From assembly GCA_963565915.1 (NCBI GenBank), contig OY751496.1, positions 1,922,001 to 1,986,000 on the forward strand: a DNA stretch of 64,000 nt, given 5' to 3'. This document shows positions 24,444-35,487 of this stretch, piece by piece (within the stretch, counting starts at the first letter, position 1; every line of letters starts with the position of its first letter). Origin of the DNA: Entoloma clypeatum. Lineage: Eukaryota; Basidiomycota; Agaricomycetes; Agaricales; Entolomataceae. The translations under genes and the position numbers were made by a program. Under the pieces are notes generated by a model. The model searched no databases and was not told the DNA's origin. It worked only from the letters and a program-made list of their open reading frames with translations.

Positions 24444-25365
24444 GATTTGATAGGTTCCTGTTGAGTTCTTCACGCTTTCACGTTTTCTCTATAGCGTCAA
24501 GTAGGCTTTCTCAGATAAAGTTTACCTGACAATAGAGAAACCACATGGTGACCTCGAGGGCGGCCGTTCATGAATCAATTTCGAATTCGTTCGAATGATG
24601 AATGGATGATGGTACATATGCAACGGCGGTCGACGATGTCTGACTCAGCGTGTTCTGTGGTCTTTCAATAGCTTCGAGTAAATCTCTCATATCCCGTGTC
24701 TTTATAAGAGAGAGGGTTTACGTGAGTCATTTGTCGAAATCCAAAACTTTCGCACGAATTGTTTGCACTTTTCCAGAAACATGAGGCCATGTGCCGGCGT
24801 CCCGACTTCCGTACATCTCCAAACGTGGGCCCCATACTTAGGTTTGGTTTGATTCAGTTCGTGGACGTTTGTGATCGGGGGCTGTCCTTTTGCTTGCGCC
24901 TTCTCATGTCGGTTCTAGATGTAGTCGCTCATCAGAAGCGTGGCCTGTTCTGGTTTGCCCCGGAAAGCGGACTCAGGGTGACGAAAAAGGGCAGGTCCGG
25001 GTGACAGTCGAAAGTAGTGCAAGCATCAACCCCGACCGCTTAGGAGACCTCGTGGTGTACTTAAAGGCCTTTCAACAATCTCCATGTCTTCCCCTTGCAA
25101 GGACTTCTGTCCTTTTCCCCTACTTAACCATCTTCTCAACCACTTCTCAGGCACCGTGTAAGAAGCCGTTACACCTCTGCCGACGTATACCCCAGGCTAG
25201 CTCTCGAGGATCGTTAACACCTTTGTGTTAAGCTTTCCTTTCGTCAGCATCCACCTCGCCGCTGGCGACGTGTCTTAAGGACCGTCAGTACGTTGTTTTC
25301 TGTCTGCCTCCAGGGATCGCGATTACCGTGGACCATATCGCCCTTGGTCTCCTCTGGCCATCGTT
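24444..25365. other. Intergenic between divergent Sec61 beta and RING genes
   Basis: Presumed shared promoter region. Plus-strand frames at 24,759-25,231 lack recognisable domains. I see no clear TATA box. Confidence 0.4.
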
Positions 25366-27605
25366 ATGCTCAGCATAAGCCCTGGGTCCGTCTGTGACGT
25401 CTGCTTGGAGCCTTTTGGTCTCGACTCCAAGGTCCCGACCTCTGTGCGATGCGGTCATATCTTCTGTCTCGAGTGAGTGCGCACATCACATAATATTGAT
25501 TGGTCTGATGTTATTTACAAGGTGCATCAATAACCTGAGAGCCTCTAATACGCACCCTTATTGCCCGGATATTGACAATGGAGCCCCATGTCCCTTATGT
25601 CGAACCCGCTTTGATCAGCGCTCCATGACAAGGCTCCATATTGATTTGGAGACTAACCGAGGACCGAAGTCACCGGGAAAGCCAGGTGCCAAATCTGCGG
25701 AAATGGAAGCAAGGCAATTCCACGATGCGTTTGCTGCTGTTACTCGCGAAGGTATCACGGAACAGGGCTTACGCCAGCTTCTCGATGACGCCAAAGTCTT
25801 CCTTGCGGCACAACCTCGAGATCAGGTATGCTTGATTTATGACGCGGCAACTCAAAACTGACTCTTCCCAGTTCGAGGACCTGAAGGTTTTGCACCGGAT
25901 TATTGCTTACTTGTGCGATACCAAGAGTAAACTGCGCGACCAGAGAGTCAACCATGACCAGGAGCTCATCCGTATACAGGACGAGAAGGGTGCACTCGAA
26001 CAGCAACTCAGTGAGCTGGCCTCCAAGAGGAGGGACGAAAAACAAGCGGCGACGAAAGCAGAGGAGGACATGAGGGACTATTGTACGAATTTGCAAGGGG
26101 CTTATGAGAGTATGATCCGGTGAGCCCCCTCAACGATCGAATCATGATAGATGCTGATAGTCTTTGACCAGTCATGTAAGTCGGAAATTCAATCAGTTCT
26201 GCAATAACTCATATCCTCCCAGTACAATTTCTTGGTCGATGAATGGCAGAAGCTCACTGAAGATAACGAACGCCTTCGAGCTAAACAATACGAGTCTCTG
26301 CGTGTCTCCCCCACTCCATCAGCTGATGTGCTGTTCACTCCTGAAGCAACACCTTCCACCTTCTTTGCGTCACATCGCGAACACGAGATCAGACTTCAGG
26401 GTACAGCTGCTATAGATCCTGAATCATTTGTGATCTCGCCTCTTCCTGAATTCACGGGCATGCCCTTGCCCGCTATGAGCGCGCTTCCTACACCTGATGA
26501 CACTTTTGTGAAAGTGTCCAAGGCCAAGCTGTCCAAGGTATCCTCATCCAATCGTGCTCGTGATCACCTGGCGAACGGGGATCCTGTCCACGTCCCTCGG
26601 CCGCGAGACGTACCCCATGTGATTGTGTCGCCCAGTCAGTCAGGCTTAACTTCCAGTCGCAACGCGTCCTTGATTGGTCCTGCTGCTGCGGCTGAATCCT
26701 TTTATGCACCGGCTTCCATTCCAACACCATCTGAGCATCACCTCCATCCGTTGTCTCGCAGTCGCGATTCCACCGATGTCCGAGGATCGGCATCGGGTTC
26801 CCATGGCCATCGTTCTACTCGCAGCCGGCCATCTAACCAGGAGACGTCTCGATCACCTTCGCCCTTAGGGGTCCAGGAAGTGACGCCAGATGCTGGCATC
26901 CTCTCAACCCCCGTCAGGAGCGGCGCTTCGCAAAGTCCAGGTTCAAGCGCGTTGAACAATCGTCTTCAAGATCTCCTTCAAGATACTCCTGTCACAACGT
27001 CTTCCTCGCTACCAAACATGACGAGCCATTTCCCTTCATATCTGAGCGAGTCTCACCCCTCACGCGAACAGGATAGGTCACTCAAGTCGCGCTCACCATC
27101 GCGTTCCAGGCCAGCATCTCTTGGACATTCCCCTAATGCTAAACCAGACCAGGATTCCCTCCGAGCCACCGAGATCCGCCCGTCATCCGAGCCCATGCCT
27201 ATCCGCGTCAAACCTCCCGTTCCTGACCTGTCCAATGCTCCCGTCTCGACTGCCAGCATGGCCGCACAAGCGGTTGAGAAAGCCAAACAGGAGCGCCGTC
27301 GGGCCGAGAAGGAGGCCGAGGGAGAGCCCCGCAAGAGCGAGAAAGCCGAAAAAGGGAAGACTGAGCGACATAGTCGACGACAAGCTGAGTCTGAGCGCAC
27401 GCGAACAACTGTGGCTTCGGGTACGAGTTCTCTCTCGGGAGTCACAGGCTCAACTATGCATACGTCGTCTGGCTACCAGCAGACTTATACCGCCTCCTCC
27501 GCTTATGCATCGCAAAGGAGTCTCAGCCGCTCTGCTACAGGTTCATTCAGCGCCGACAAGTATCCATCTAGGCCCATCCCGATCCCCATTGCGGGCAGAG
27601 TATAA
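25366..27605 (+). CDS. RING-finger / coiled-coil protein with long disordered tail, putative E3 ubiquitin ligase
   Basis: Exons 25366-25472, 25522-25825, 25872-26119, a 4-nt exon 26172-26175 and 26223-27605. The N-terminus is a C3HC4 RING: CDVCLEPFG, then VRCGHIFCLECI across the first intron, then CPLCRTRFD. RINGs of this kind bind E2 enzymes. A helical region follows, with coiled-coil character (VNHDQELIRIQDEKGALEQQ), then RHYNFLVDEWQKL across the micro-exon. The last 400 or so residues are Ser/Pro-rich and charged, with a basic-acidic stretch near 27,290-27,370, and look disordered. The substrate is unknown. The join at RHYNFLVDEW works in frame only with the micro-exon or an alternative I did not find. 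Confidence 0.82.
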
Positions 27606-28833
27606 TCTTGGTGTCGTAGGCTCGTTTCCCGAAAGCGTACGCGAATAACTCCTATGGTTGCATTCATTCATGTTCCTATGCTTCTGAATGGTTTGGTTCA
27701 CGAATAACGACATCAGCCCAAGGCAACAATCGTCTATCGTTGAGCATTGCTCGAGTTAGCTATCGAGTTAGCTAATCTACGAGGTGCTGCCATAGGCGAG
27801 ACTTGCAATTTCACTCGTTCAACATCACAACGTACCGTTTTGCTCTTCTATCTTCCCCAAGTTTAGATCTCGTCGACATTGGGCCTTTCTTCGCTTCAAG
27901 ACGAGCTTATGTGTATGTTTATCGTTCTCAATCGCAGAACCAGTTATTTTGCTGGCCCGATATCACTGTATTGTTCTAGTTCATTGTACATTCTCTGTTC
28001 ACTATGTATTATCATCTGTATCACCATCTCATCACCACTTGCATATAATTTGTTATTTTTTGGCATTTTCTTGAGCGTTTTCAAGCTCAGGCCTCAGGGT
28101 TTCGAACGAAGTCTAGCCGACATCAGTCATGGGGTCGAGCTCACAAGACCTTGAGCTGGTATCCAAACTCATTCATGTTACCATTTTGAGATCCGAGAGG
28201 GTTTCTTTTTTTCCTTTCTCTCTCTACGACCACTGCGGGTACCGGGTGCTCAGATCAGCAGAGACCGTGCGTTCCTGCCCAGGAAGCAGTACATGCAACG
28301 GCATAATCGTCTCTTCAATCCTGGCGGATATAACGGAAGCTTTGAATGGCTTTCCAGAAAGTGAAGAAGCCGACAGCTGCAGTGAAGAATAAGCGAGAGC
28401 GGGGTCCCGGGGAGATTGTGTACTCGCGTCATCGCGCAACATTTATCGTTCGATGTTCACGAACAACTTCGGAGCAAGCTGAAAGCCACGGTTGTGACCC
28501 CACATACTAATGCGATCGTCTGGGGATAGGGTTGTGGAGGATTACGCGAAGAATCGAACAAAAGAAAATCAGCGAATTGGCAGCGGGTGTCTGGGTACTG
28601 AAAGTGGCGCACTCCGCCGATGGTCTCGGCTTCAACGGTGCGGTAAGGAACAAAGTAATGGCGTAATTGATGGAGTGTTGGCGGAAGGAAGGAATACATG
28701 TAGGTGATATACTGATGATGCACTATGCGAAGGTTAGACGTACAGTAATGGATGGTGTCCTCACAGTAAGTTAGGGCGAATGAAAGGTCACAAGACGATC
28801 AAGGACACGCTATCTCGGGAGCCAGCCTATCTA
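27606..28833. other. About 1.2 kb without a supported gene
   Basis: Lies between the 3' ends of the RING gene and the SNARE gene. Small frames occur on both strands (28,129-28,392 plus; 28,224-28,442 and 28,457-28,723 minus), but none has a recognised domain. A short unrecognised gene here cannot be excluded. Confidence 0.4.
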
Positions 28834-29809
28834 TCAGGCACTGCAATGGTTCAAGCCAGCACCACAAAATTGGGCGACGATTATCCACAACAATAGCTGC
28901 GATAAGACACGTAAATTAACGGACATTCAATACGGACCGAGGTGCTATCACTCACCAACCCGACCAAAACAGAGAGTGCCATAACCTTTTGGTTTTTCCA
29001 CCACATCTCTCTCCTGACCGTCCGAGCGCCGCGCCTGAAAGCGGCGGCCTGCCCTGCCATGACGTCCGTCTTATCAATAAGGAGCTCGATCCTCTCTCCT
29101 CTACTGAGAATCTGTTCCACGTTTTGCACCATAATGTCCTTCACTTGGTTCAGCTCGGAATGTGCGCGAGACAGCTCGTCGACGGGTGGGTCCGTGTTAT
29201 AAGTATGCATCAACTCAGAGATAGTCGGGCCGAAGCTGCCTTGGAGGCCGTGTGCGGGTGTTTCATCCGAAGACGAGGAAGGGGCGGTTGTGAACTATGA
29301 CTGCCAGTGAGACTGATTGCAGGACACGGAGTATTGGGGAGGTACCTTGCGCTGGAGGTCTGTAAGGAATGCAAAAGGCAGTCTCCTGAAGTAACAGTCG
29401 TTTCAGAAGCAAAAAGCGATGGCAGAAAATGCACATACCTTCCTACAGATTCATCTGCCATCACAAGGTATGTGAACCCGCCCTGCGAGATGTAGTGGAA
29501 GAGATATTGTTCCCAAACATAGGTGAGTTTACTGTTGGAACCGTAAAGACCGGTTAGGATTTATCCGCAGCTGATATGCATGCCTGTCTTCTGAGGGTAT
29601 CTTGGAGAGAATTGTCTGCGTAGCTGAAGGTTGCTCTTATCAGCAGTTACAAAAGACAGGGCGATAGACAGCTGTCATACCTTGCGAGAAATCACGTTTC
29701 CCTGCTTGATGCTCAGCCAGAATTGTCGAACCTCTTGCAACAAGGGCGTGAATCTATAGTAGCTTAGCACCTACTCAAAGGTTCGGAACTGGAGGCTTAC
29801 CAGCGACAT
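28834..29809 (-). CDS. VAMP7-like longin R-SNARE (synaptobrevin family)
   Basis: Membrane-fusion SNARE of the endosome/vacuole branch. Minus-strand exons: 29801-29809 (only ATGTCGCTG), 29681-29753, 29584-29623, 29439-29531, 29346-29385, 28956-29294 and 28834-28896. The longin domain reads SLIHALVARGSTILAEH, DFSQ, TQTILSKIPSED, TYVWEQYLFHYISQGGFTYL, VMADESVGR and LPFAFLTDLQRK. The SNARE helix runs from ELNQVKDIMVQNVEQILSRG, with the zero-layer arginine in LSRGERIELL, to DVMAGQAAAFRRGARTVRRE. A C-terminal transmembrane segment follows (VMALSVLVGLLLLWIIVAQF). The intron 29532-29583 has a GC donor. All domains are complete. Confidence 0.92.
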
Positions 29810-29923
29810 CAGGTATATCTCTGAAAGAATTGGCAAGTTGCAGCTCCTCTCTTTCTCACGGTATCACCAAAACCTGGAAAAGCTGACGAACCGTTCTATT
29901 TCTCACGACCTGTACTACTGTAC

Positions 29924-31192
29924 TACTGTAGTATTACGACCATAGGTTCACATAACGCGTAACATGGGGTCGTGAACTGAACCTATATGACCCTCGTAAC
30001 ACATAACATACCTCCATGAATATGTTCCAAAAGTAACATATTATTTATTTTTTCTGACTACCAAATGCCAGAGGCTCTAGTGATTGGGATTCGGTGTTTC
30101 TCTGAGTCTGAATGCCATTTTTTGTTTGAATGGTGACAGGGTGGAATTTTTAAAGCCTTCAGGAGCACAAATTGAGAAGATTATCTGTTAAAATGGGGGT
30201 GGGCAACACCTTAGAGTCACGGAGAGACGTGACGTAACATCCTGTGACAGACTGCATGTAGCATATCTAGGGGCTCCTATATACTTATTTATAAGTGAAA
30301 ATTTGAAAGATTGGGCTATCACATGTAGTATATCAGGTGAATTTGAGGTTAAGATATTTTGGAAAGGAATGTAGTAAAATGATCACATGCTGTTATACTG
30401 CCTTAGCCAGATTGTTACTTTTCAAGCAGTAAGTATCACAATGAATATTAAGTAGATTCTATATATATTACATGTAATATATGGTGAGAGTCATGTTTTC
30501 CAATGTCTCGCGGCAAGTTCCCATGGCCTATGGTGGAGGAAAATCTCGCGAGCTGAATATCTTCTCACATGCTCAACGGATTGACAAGGTGTTGGTGGCG
30601 AAAATGCACCATTTCATAGGCCCGTTCGATTGATTGGACCTGATTTTTTATTTTCTGAAGCTATCATGGTGAGATATACAATTTTATAAGTAAAAATGCA
30701 CCATTGGCAGTGTTCCTTCCACTGAAATAAAAAATGCCTCCAATCAGTTGAAAGAGCTCAGGAAATAGTGCAACTTCCTCCTTTACACCTTGTCAATTCA
30801 TTGAGTCTGTGTAAAGTTATTCACCAGCCAAGTTTCCCTCTTATTTTTGGGCTACTTTGGCTGAGGGTTTCCCAGTTTGACTACTTCCAAGGTATGTATT
30901 GATTAACTGGTTGTACCAGCATACATATAAACTATTTATATCACTATTCCAAGCATTACATCCAGCAAGATCTCGCTTTGTGGAACCCAGAATGGCTGGG
31001 TCAGTCAGTGTGATGGCTGTGTTGTGTGTGACAGCTTGTGACTGGGGTTACACATACTGGCAGTTGCCCACCCCCAGTTAAAATGAATGAATTTCTGACT
31101 GTAACACGTGATGCGGGCTTGTGAACCCCGTCCTGGTGAACCTATTGCATAACACGTAACATGGCGTGAATCTATGGTCATAATACTACAGT
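29924..31192. mobile_element. Putative non-autonomous inverted-repeat element 1 (MITE-like)
   Basis: The ends are near-perfect inverted repeats of 28 bp: 29924-29951 (starting TACTGTAGTATTACGACC) and 31165-31192, with two differences. The 1.27-kb interior is AT-rich and has no coding sequence I can support. The right end abuts the similar end of a second element. A target-site duplication could not be defined because the ends are themselves nearly palindromic. Confidence 0.6.
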
Positions 31193-32014
31193 ATTACGAC
31201 CAGGTGTTCAGTCATGTGTCACATACCCTGATGAACTGGACACTTTTGGCTCAATATAACAGTCACACTAGGTTGATGAACACTTCCAGAAATGGTCACA
31301 AGTCATGAAATAGTCAAATTTTCTTCCCCTTTGGGGTTGCATGTCAAAATAACTGTAATTTAGAGTTAAAATCATCAAATTGTTATGGATTCGCTATCCA
31401 TGGCATTGATCGCTCAGACGCTCAGACAAGATACAAGACATAGAGGCCTTATCTGATTAATGGCCAGTTTCATCTTATCTATTGGTTTCACACTTACTAT
31501 TCACTTTTACATTATTCGGACCCCGGCCTCCGCTTACTCACTACAGTATGGTCATCGTTACCATACCTAGATGGTTACTCTCACATCCTTGACATCGTGT
31601 TACTTATTGGACTATACTTAGATACTCTGACTCACGCCGCAGCAGTTACCATAGACACCTACTCCAGGTCCGCTTCTGGAGTCAGACCGGAACCGCTCTA
31701 GAGTCATCTAGATGACTCGACCTTCTAGTATATATAGGGTACATACATTGCATGTATTTCCCAGATCTAGCAATCACCTTGGTATCCGCCTTTGCTACTT
31801 AAGCCTCTCTGCCTAAGCATTGCATGGGTTTGTCAACCATAACACAAATGAGCCATACTCTGCCCGAATATTGCCTATAGGTGGCATACTCTGTCACAGA
31901 TGCACACTAATGAACACTTTGTCACAGGTCACCATGGGTTTTGAACCCTCGGAATAATAGACACTTGGTGTCACATGTCACACCCAATGAACACCTGGTC
32001 ATAATAGTACAGTA
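31187..32014. mobile_element. Putative non-autonomous inverted-repeat element 2, carrying a solo LTR
   Basis: End repeats share TATTAYGACCAGGTGTTCA at about 31,192-31,210 and, inverted, at about 31,989-32,008. The core GTATTACGACCA is shared with element 1, so both look like one family. Subtracting the solo LTR insertion at 31381-31844 and its duplicated target leaves about 360 bp, a normal MITE size. No coding sequence is seen. Confidence 0.55.
31381..31844. repeat. Solo LTR (family D), target site CAAAT
   Basis: A 464-bp sequence bounded by TGTTATGG and CCATAACA and flanked on both sides by CAAAT (31376-31380 and 31845-31849). It is closely similar to 43916-44373. It contains a TATA-like ATATATAGGG near the 3' third. 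This is a typical scar of recombination between the two LTRs of a retrotransposon. Confidence 0.9.
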
Positions 32015-32761
32015 ATCTTGTATTGGGAGGATAATTGGTCGTGATTGGTCGTGATCTTGTGTTGAGATTGTATTAGATTGTCAATGTGTTGTCATCTTGG
32101 CTGGCGTTATCAACCCTCGACAATCTCGCCTGGAGCTGACACCTGGGTCTCACCCTTTTACAACTTTGTCTAGGACTGCCAGTATGGGGTGAGATGGCCC
32201 AAAAGCTGTTTGTATTTGCTTCGCCAGCTGACAACGACTTCAAATAAACTTCTCGCGGAATACTTAGCTATCAAACCATTGGCCTTGGCAACACTGCGGA
32301 CAGGTTCTATAACTTGAAGGGAGCCATCCTCAACTCACAAATGCTCAACTCACATTCCTGATCCATCAGTTTCCCCATTTTGTAGACTCTCCTGTTGAGA
32401 CTGGGCTGAGGACTCTCACTGTGACCTGCTCTTCTGAGGCTCTGACTGCTGCATGCACAATTCCCCGATAGGAACCCTTGCCCAGGCATGAACATGAAAA
32501 CAATGATTGTGTGTGGAATGTTACCGTCATGTCGTGACAACAAACAGGTCCTTCGTGATCGCATGGACTTTTGGTGACGACCGCATTAGGCTGCATTAGT
32601 TTGACTTTTCCATAAATACCTGCATGTTGTCAGGAATCTCGCATGACCTCGTTTCCTTTATCCCCACCATCTTGTCCAGGAATCAACTGCAACTTGATGT
32701 GAATCGCAAGCCTTTCGCGTTGTCTGCCACTGGTGAGTTGTTCACTCTATAGGCTGAGATT
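32015..32761. other. AT-rich spacer left of element A
   Basis: No domain-bearing frame was found. Short frames at 32,307-32,596 (minus) are unrecognised. The last five bases (32762-32766, GTCAG) are the left target duplication of element A. Confidence 0.4.
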
Positions 32762-32766
32762 GTCAG

Positions 32767-33199
32767 TGTAAGGGCAACCACTTTCACTTTTCACTTTTCC
32801 TTTCCTTTCTTCCTTTCCTTTCTATTCCACCATCTCCGACGTCCTCTGATCGTATCCGCTGTCTCCGACATCTTATCCGCCTCTCCGCATCCGACGACTC
32901 CGCCCCCATCTGCTACTCCGCACGTCAGATCGCAGGTACTATCATTCATCTTGTTTCCATTCATCCTTCATCCCTACTCCCGATCATTGCTCATCATTCA
33001 TGCATCCTGTTTTATCTCTTATTTCATATCTCATTTTACTATTTATCTCACTAGCTTGCAGGGGAATCCTTAGAACTTTCTCTTCGGATCTCCCTTGCAA
33101 GGTGTGTGTTGTATTACTTATCAGACTGCTCAATCTAAACTTTGGATCTCCCTTGCAAGTATCTGAGTTCGAGTCTTGGATCGTAAGGTCGCCCTTACA
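32767..33199 (+). repeat. 5' LTR of element A
   Basis: Bounded by the perfect inverted repeats TGTAAGGGC and GCCCTTACA. It contains a pyrimidine-rich stretch (TTTCCTTTCCTTTC) near its start and AGAACTTTCT at 33072-33081, which is complementary to the sequence just downstream of the LTR. Confidence 0.95.
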
Positions 33200-33201
33200 G
33201 T

Positions 33202-33211
33202 AGAAAGTTCT
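33202..33211 (+). promoter_or_regulatory. Putative self-priming primer-binding site of element A
   Basis: AGAAAGTTCT, two bases after the 5' LTR, is the exact reverse complement of AGAACTTTCT within the LTR (33072-33081). Tf1/sushi-type elements prime reverse transcription by folding the 5' end of their own RNA onto such a site instead of using a tRNA. The transcript start is inferred, not seen. Confidence 0.55.
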
Positions 33212-33360
33212 CTTCTAATTGGACTGGGTCCGATTGCATCATTGTCACGATTCCGCGCTTCAGAGCAGCTTCGTCCACGTCCGACTCCAATACATCTCAC
33301 ACCCCTTCCAGTTCTTCTAATTACCTCTCCGTAACTGGTGATTCTGTTCCGCGCATAGTA

Positions 33361-33848
33361 ATGGATGACCCCAATCACCTTGAACAGCTTGAGCATGAGT
33401 TCCAGGAACAACGTCAAACTCTCGCTGATATCTTGACTCAACTTGACCAACTCCTCCTCGCCTTCAATGCAATTCCTGCCCCAGCTCCGCCACCTATCCC
33501 ACCTGCTCCCGCATCCGCTATTATACCCGCTCCGCTCGCTCCGGCCAATCTGGGCGTGCATCGAGCAAAACCTGCCAATCCGTCGGACTTCGATGGATCA
33601 CATGCAAATGGCTGGACCTTTCTAAACTCCTGTGAATTGTTTATGGGGCTGGCTCCGGAACAGTTTGCAGATGACCATGCTAAAATTTATTGGGCCTTAT
33701 CTTTCATGAAGAGTGGACACGCAGCACGCTTTGCGGATCACATTATCCGACAGGAGTGGAGGACCGGTGCTCCGCCTTATCGGACTTGGGTGGACTTCCG
33801 TGCAGTCTTTACAGCGGAGTTCACTCCAAAGAATGAGGAACAGGATGC
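33361..33848 (+). pseudogene. Element A gag, N-terminal part, interrupted by element B
   Basis: The frame from the ATG at 33361 (MDDPNHLEQLEHEFQEQRQT) has an N-terminal helix, a Pro/Ala-rich linker and the Ty3 gag core (NPSDFDGSHANGWTFLNSC, WALSFMKSGHAARFADHII, DFRAVFTAEFTPKNEEQD). It stops matching gag at 33848, where the LTR of element B begins. The frame resumes in phase at 51016 when one copy of the 4-bp target is counted. Confidence 0.88.
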
Positions 33849-35127
33849 TGAAACAAAGAAAGTGAGTCTGGGGATGAGCGCGAGCGATATCTCTATCACA
33901 CACACAAACACCAAACACAACAACGAAGACCAAACAAGTCTTGCGATGCGTACTTCTCAATCGATATAGTTCAGGGTGATGAGTGGGATCACTCAGGATG
34001 CGACTCTTCCAAACAACAATTGAATAACTCGCTTAGCAATGGCTCAATAAGTCTCAAACAAGACTTAGAGATAGTTCTCAATAGATAATGAACCGAGGTT
34101 TGTGATTTCCGAACCAACAAGACTTCGCGAACACGATCTCGACCAAATACAAACACGACAATGACCAATATGACCAATAGATAACACGATTTGACAATTG
34201 ACAAGTTCTTGAACACACAAAACACAATCGCGACTGACTTCCGATGCAAACCAAACGATCTCAAGGCTTCAATGATACTCGTGAACAACGACAGATGCAC
34301 AAGACAAATGCTATCAATTCTGGGGCACAATCTAACCTAACCTATCTACGATGAAACTACAAGATTTTATACATGAGCAGCAATAAATATAGAAAAAGGT
34401 TGCATGTGGTATTGATAAATGGTATCCAGTCAAATGACCTTCACTAAAGTTGTTTCTATGCGCCCATGTGGTAGACAACGCCACAGGTACGCCCCTTTTC
34501 CATATCCGAACCTCTGCTGCACTGGAGAGGCCACTATTTCAATATCTTGGTTTTGTGATGTACCCGGGACGATGCCGACTAGTTACCGTGAGGTATCAAC
34601 TACATCAATTAAGGGTTGCCTCAGTAAGCCACCCATCAGATTTGATCTCTATCAAAGTTCACCATAAGGTCATGTTGATCGCGACGTATCAAACCCGATC
34701 TTGGTCTGTATCATCCAATGTCATTTCGATATTCCCGATATGGACGATTTGGACGTGAAGCACGGCGCACGTTGACCAAACCTCTCACGAGAATGTCTCC
34801 GGTCAAGCCCCGACATATGGTAGACAGTGCTAGTGTCATTGATAACTCCAATATAACCCATCTCCTTGTTTCACGCTTCGTCGTGAGAGGCACTTGATAG
34901 TCTTTTCTATCTCGCGAGACGATCCCATAGCTCTAGAGTATCATAGCTAAGCCCATAGTGGTGACCAGCGCTATGTCCTACATTGCCAGGGTCACTAGTC
35001 TCTCTCTAACATCGCCACTAAGTCCTCAGAATCGGAGCTCATCTAGGACTCTCTATATCCCTTAGAGATAGTGTGAAAGGGTGCAAAATGCGCAGATTTT
35101 AGGCCTAGACACATCACGGCCTTATCA
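33849..35127 (-). repeat. 3' LTR of element B
   Basis: On the minus strand it begins TGATAAGG and ends GTTTCA. It is nearly identical to 49733-51011; the differences seen include several G/A changes in the first 20 plus-strand bases and single transitions near 34,589 and 34,741. Minor frames at 33,989-34,330 and 34,419-34,758 recur in the other LTR and are not taken as genes. Confidence 0.92.
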
Positions 35128-35141
35128 TCTCCCCCACACTA
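35128..35141 (-). promoter_or_regulatory. Polypurine tract of element B
   Basis: The minus strand reads TTTAGTGTGGGGGAGA directly before the TG of the 3' LTR. This is the expected place and composition for the plus-strand DNA primer. Confidence 0.8.
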
Positions 35142-35487
35142 AATCCTGACTGTCCCAGTCAATCCTATCTAACGACAGTGATATGACCAGTCCACTCTAG
35201 CACCGCTTTCATATATTCGAGTTCCACCCCAAAACATGTTTCTCACGAGACGGCCCCACTTGACGCGCCGCACTGTGGACACACAAAGTCCGCACTCAGC
35301 CCCCACTGGCCTCATGTTCGCCTATACCAAGTAATATCAAAGGTTTGCCGTTCTCGCGACCTAACTCCACGCTGATGGATCTTGACAGATAAATCTTCTC
35401 CACAGTAGCCTCGCAAGACTTCCAATTCCCATAAAGGCTGGGGCATTCTTCCTCATTCTCCAGTTCTCACTTTTCCTCCCGTTCAAC

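Noticed and set aside
28129..28723. Short frames on both strands between the RING and SNARE genes
   Set aside because: No domain, no splice chain and competing overlapping frames; I could not decide for any of them.
33989..34758. Small frames in the element B LTRs (repeated at 49,873-50,642)
   Set aside because: They lie inside LTRs, have no domains, and are duplicated only because the LTRs are.
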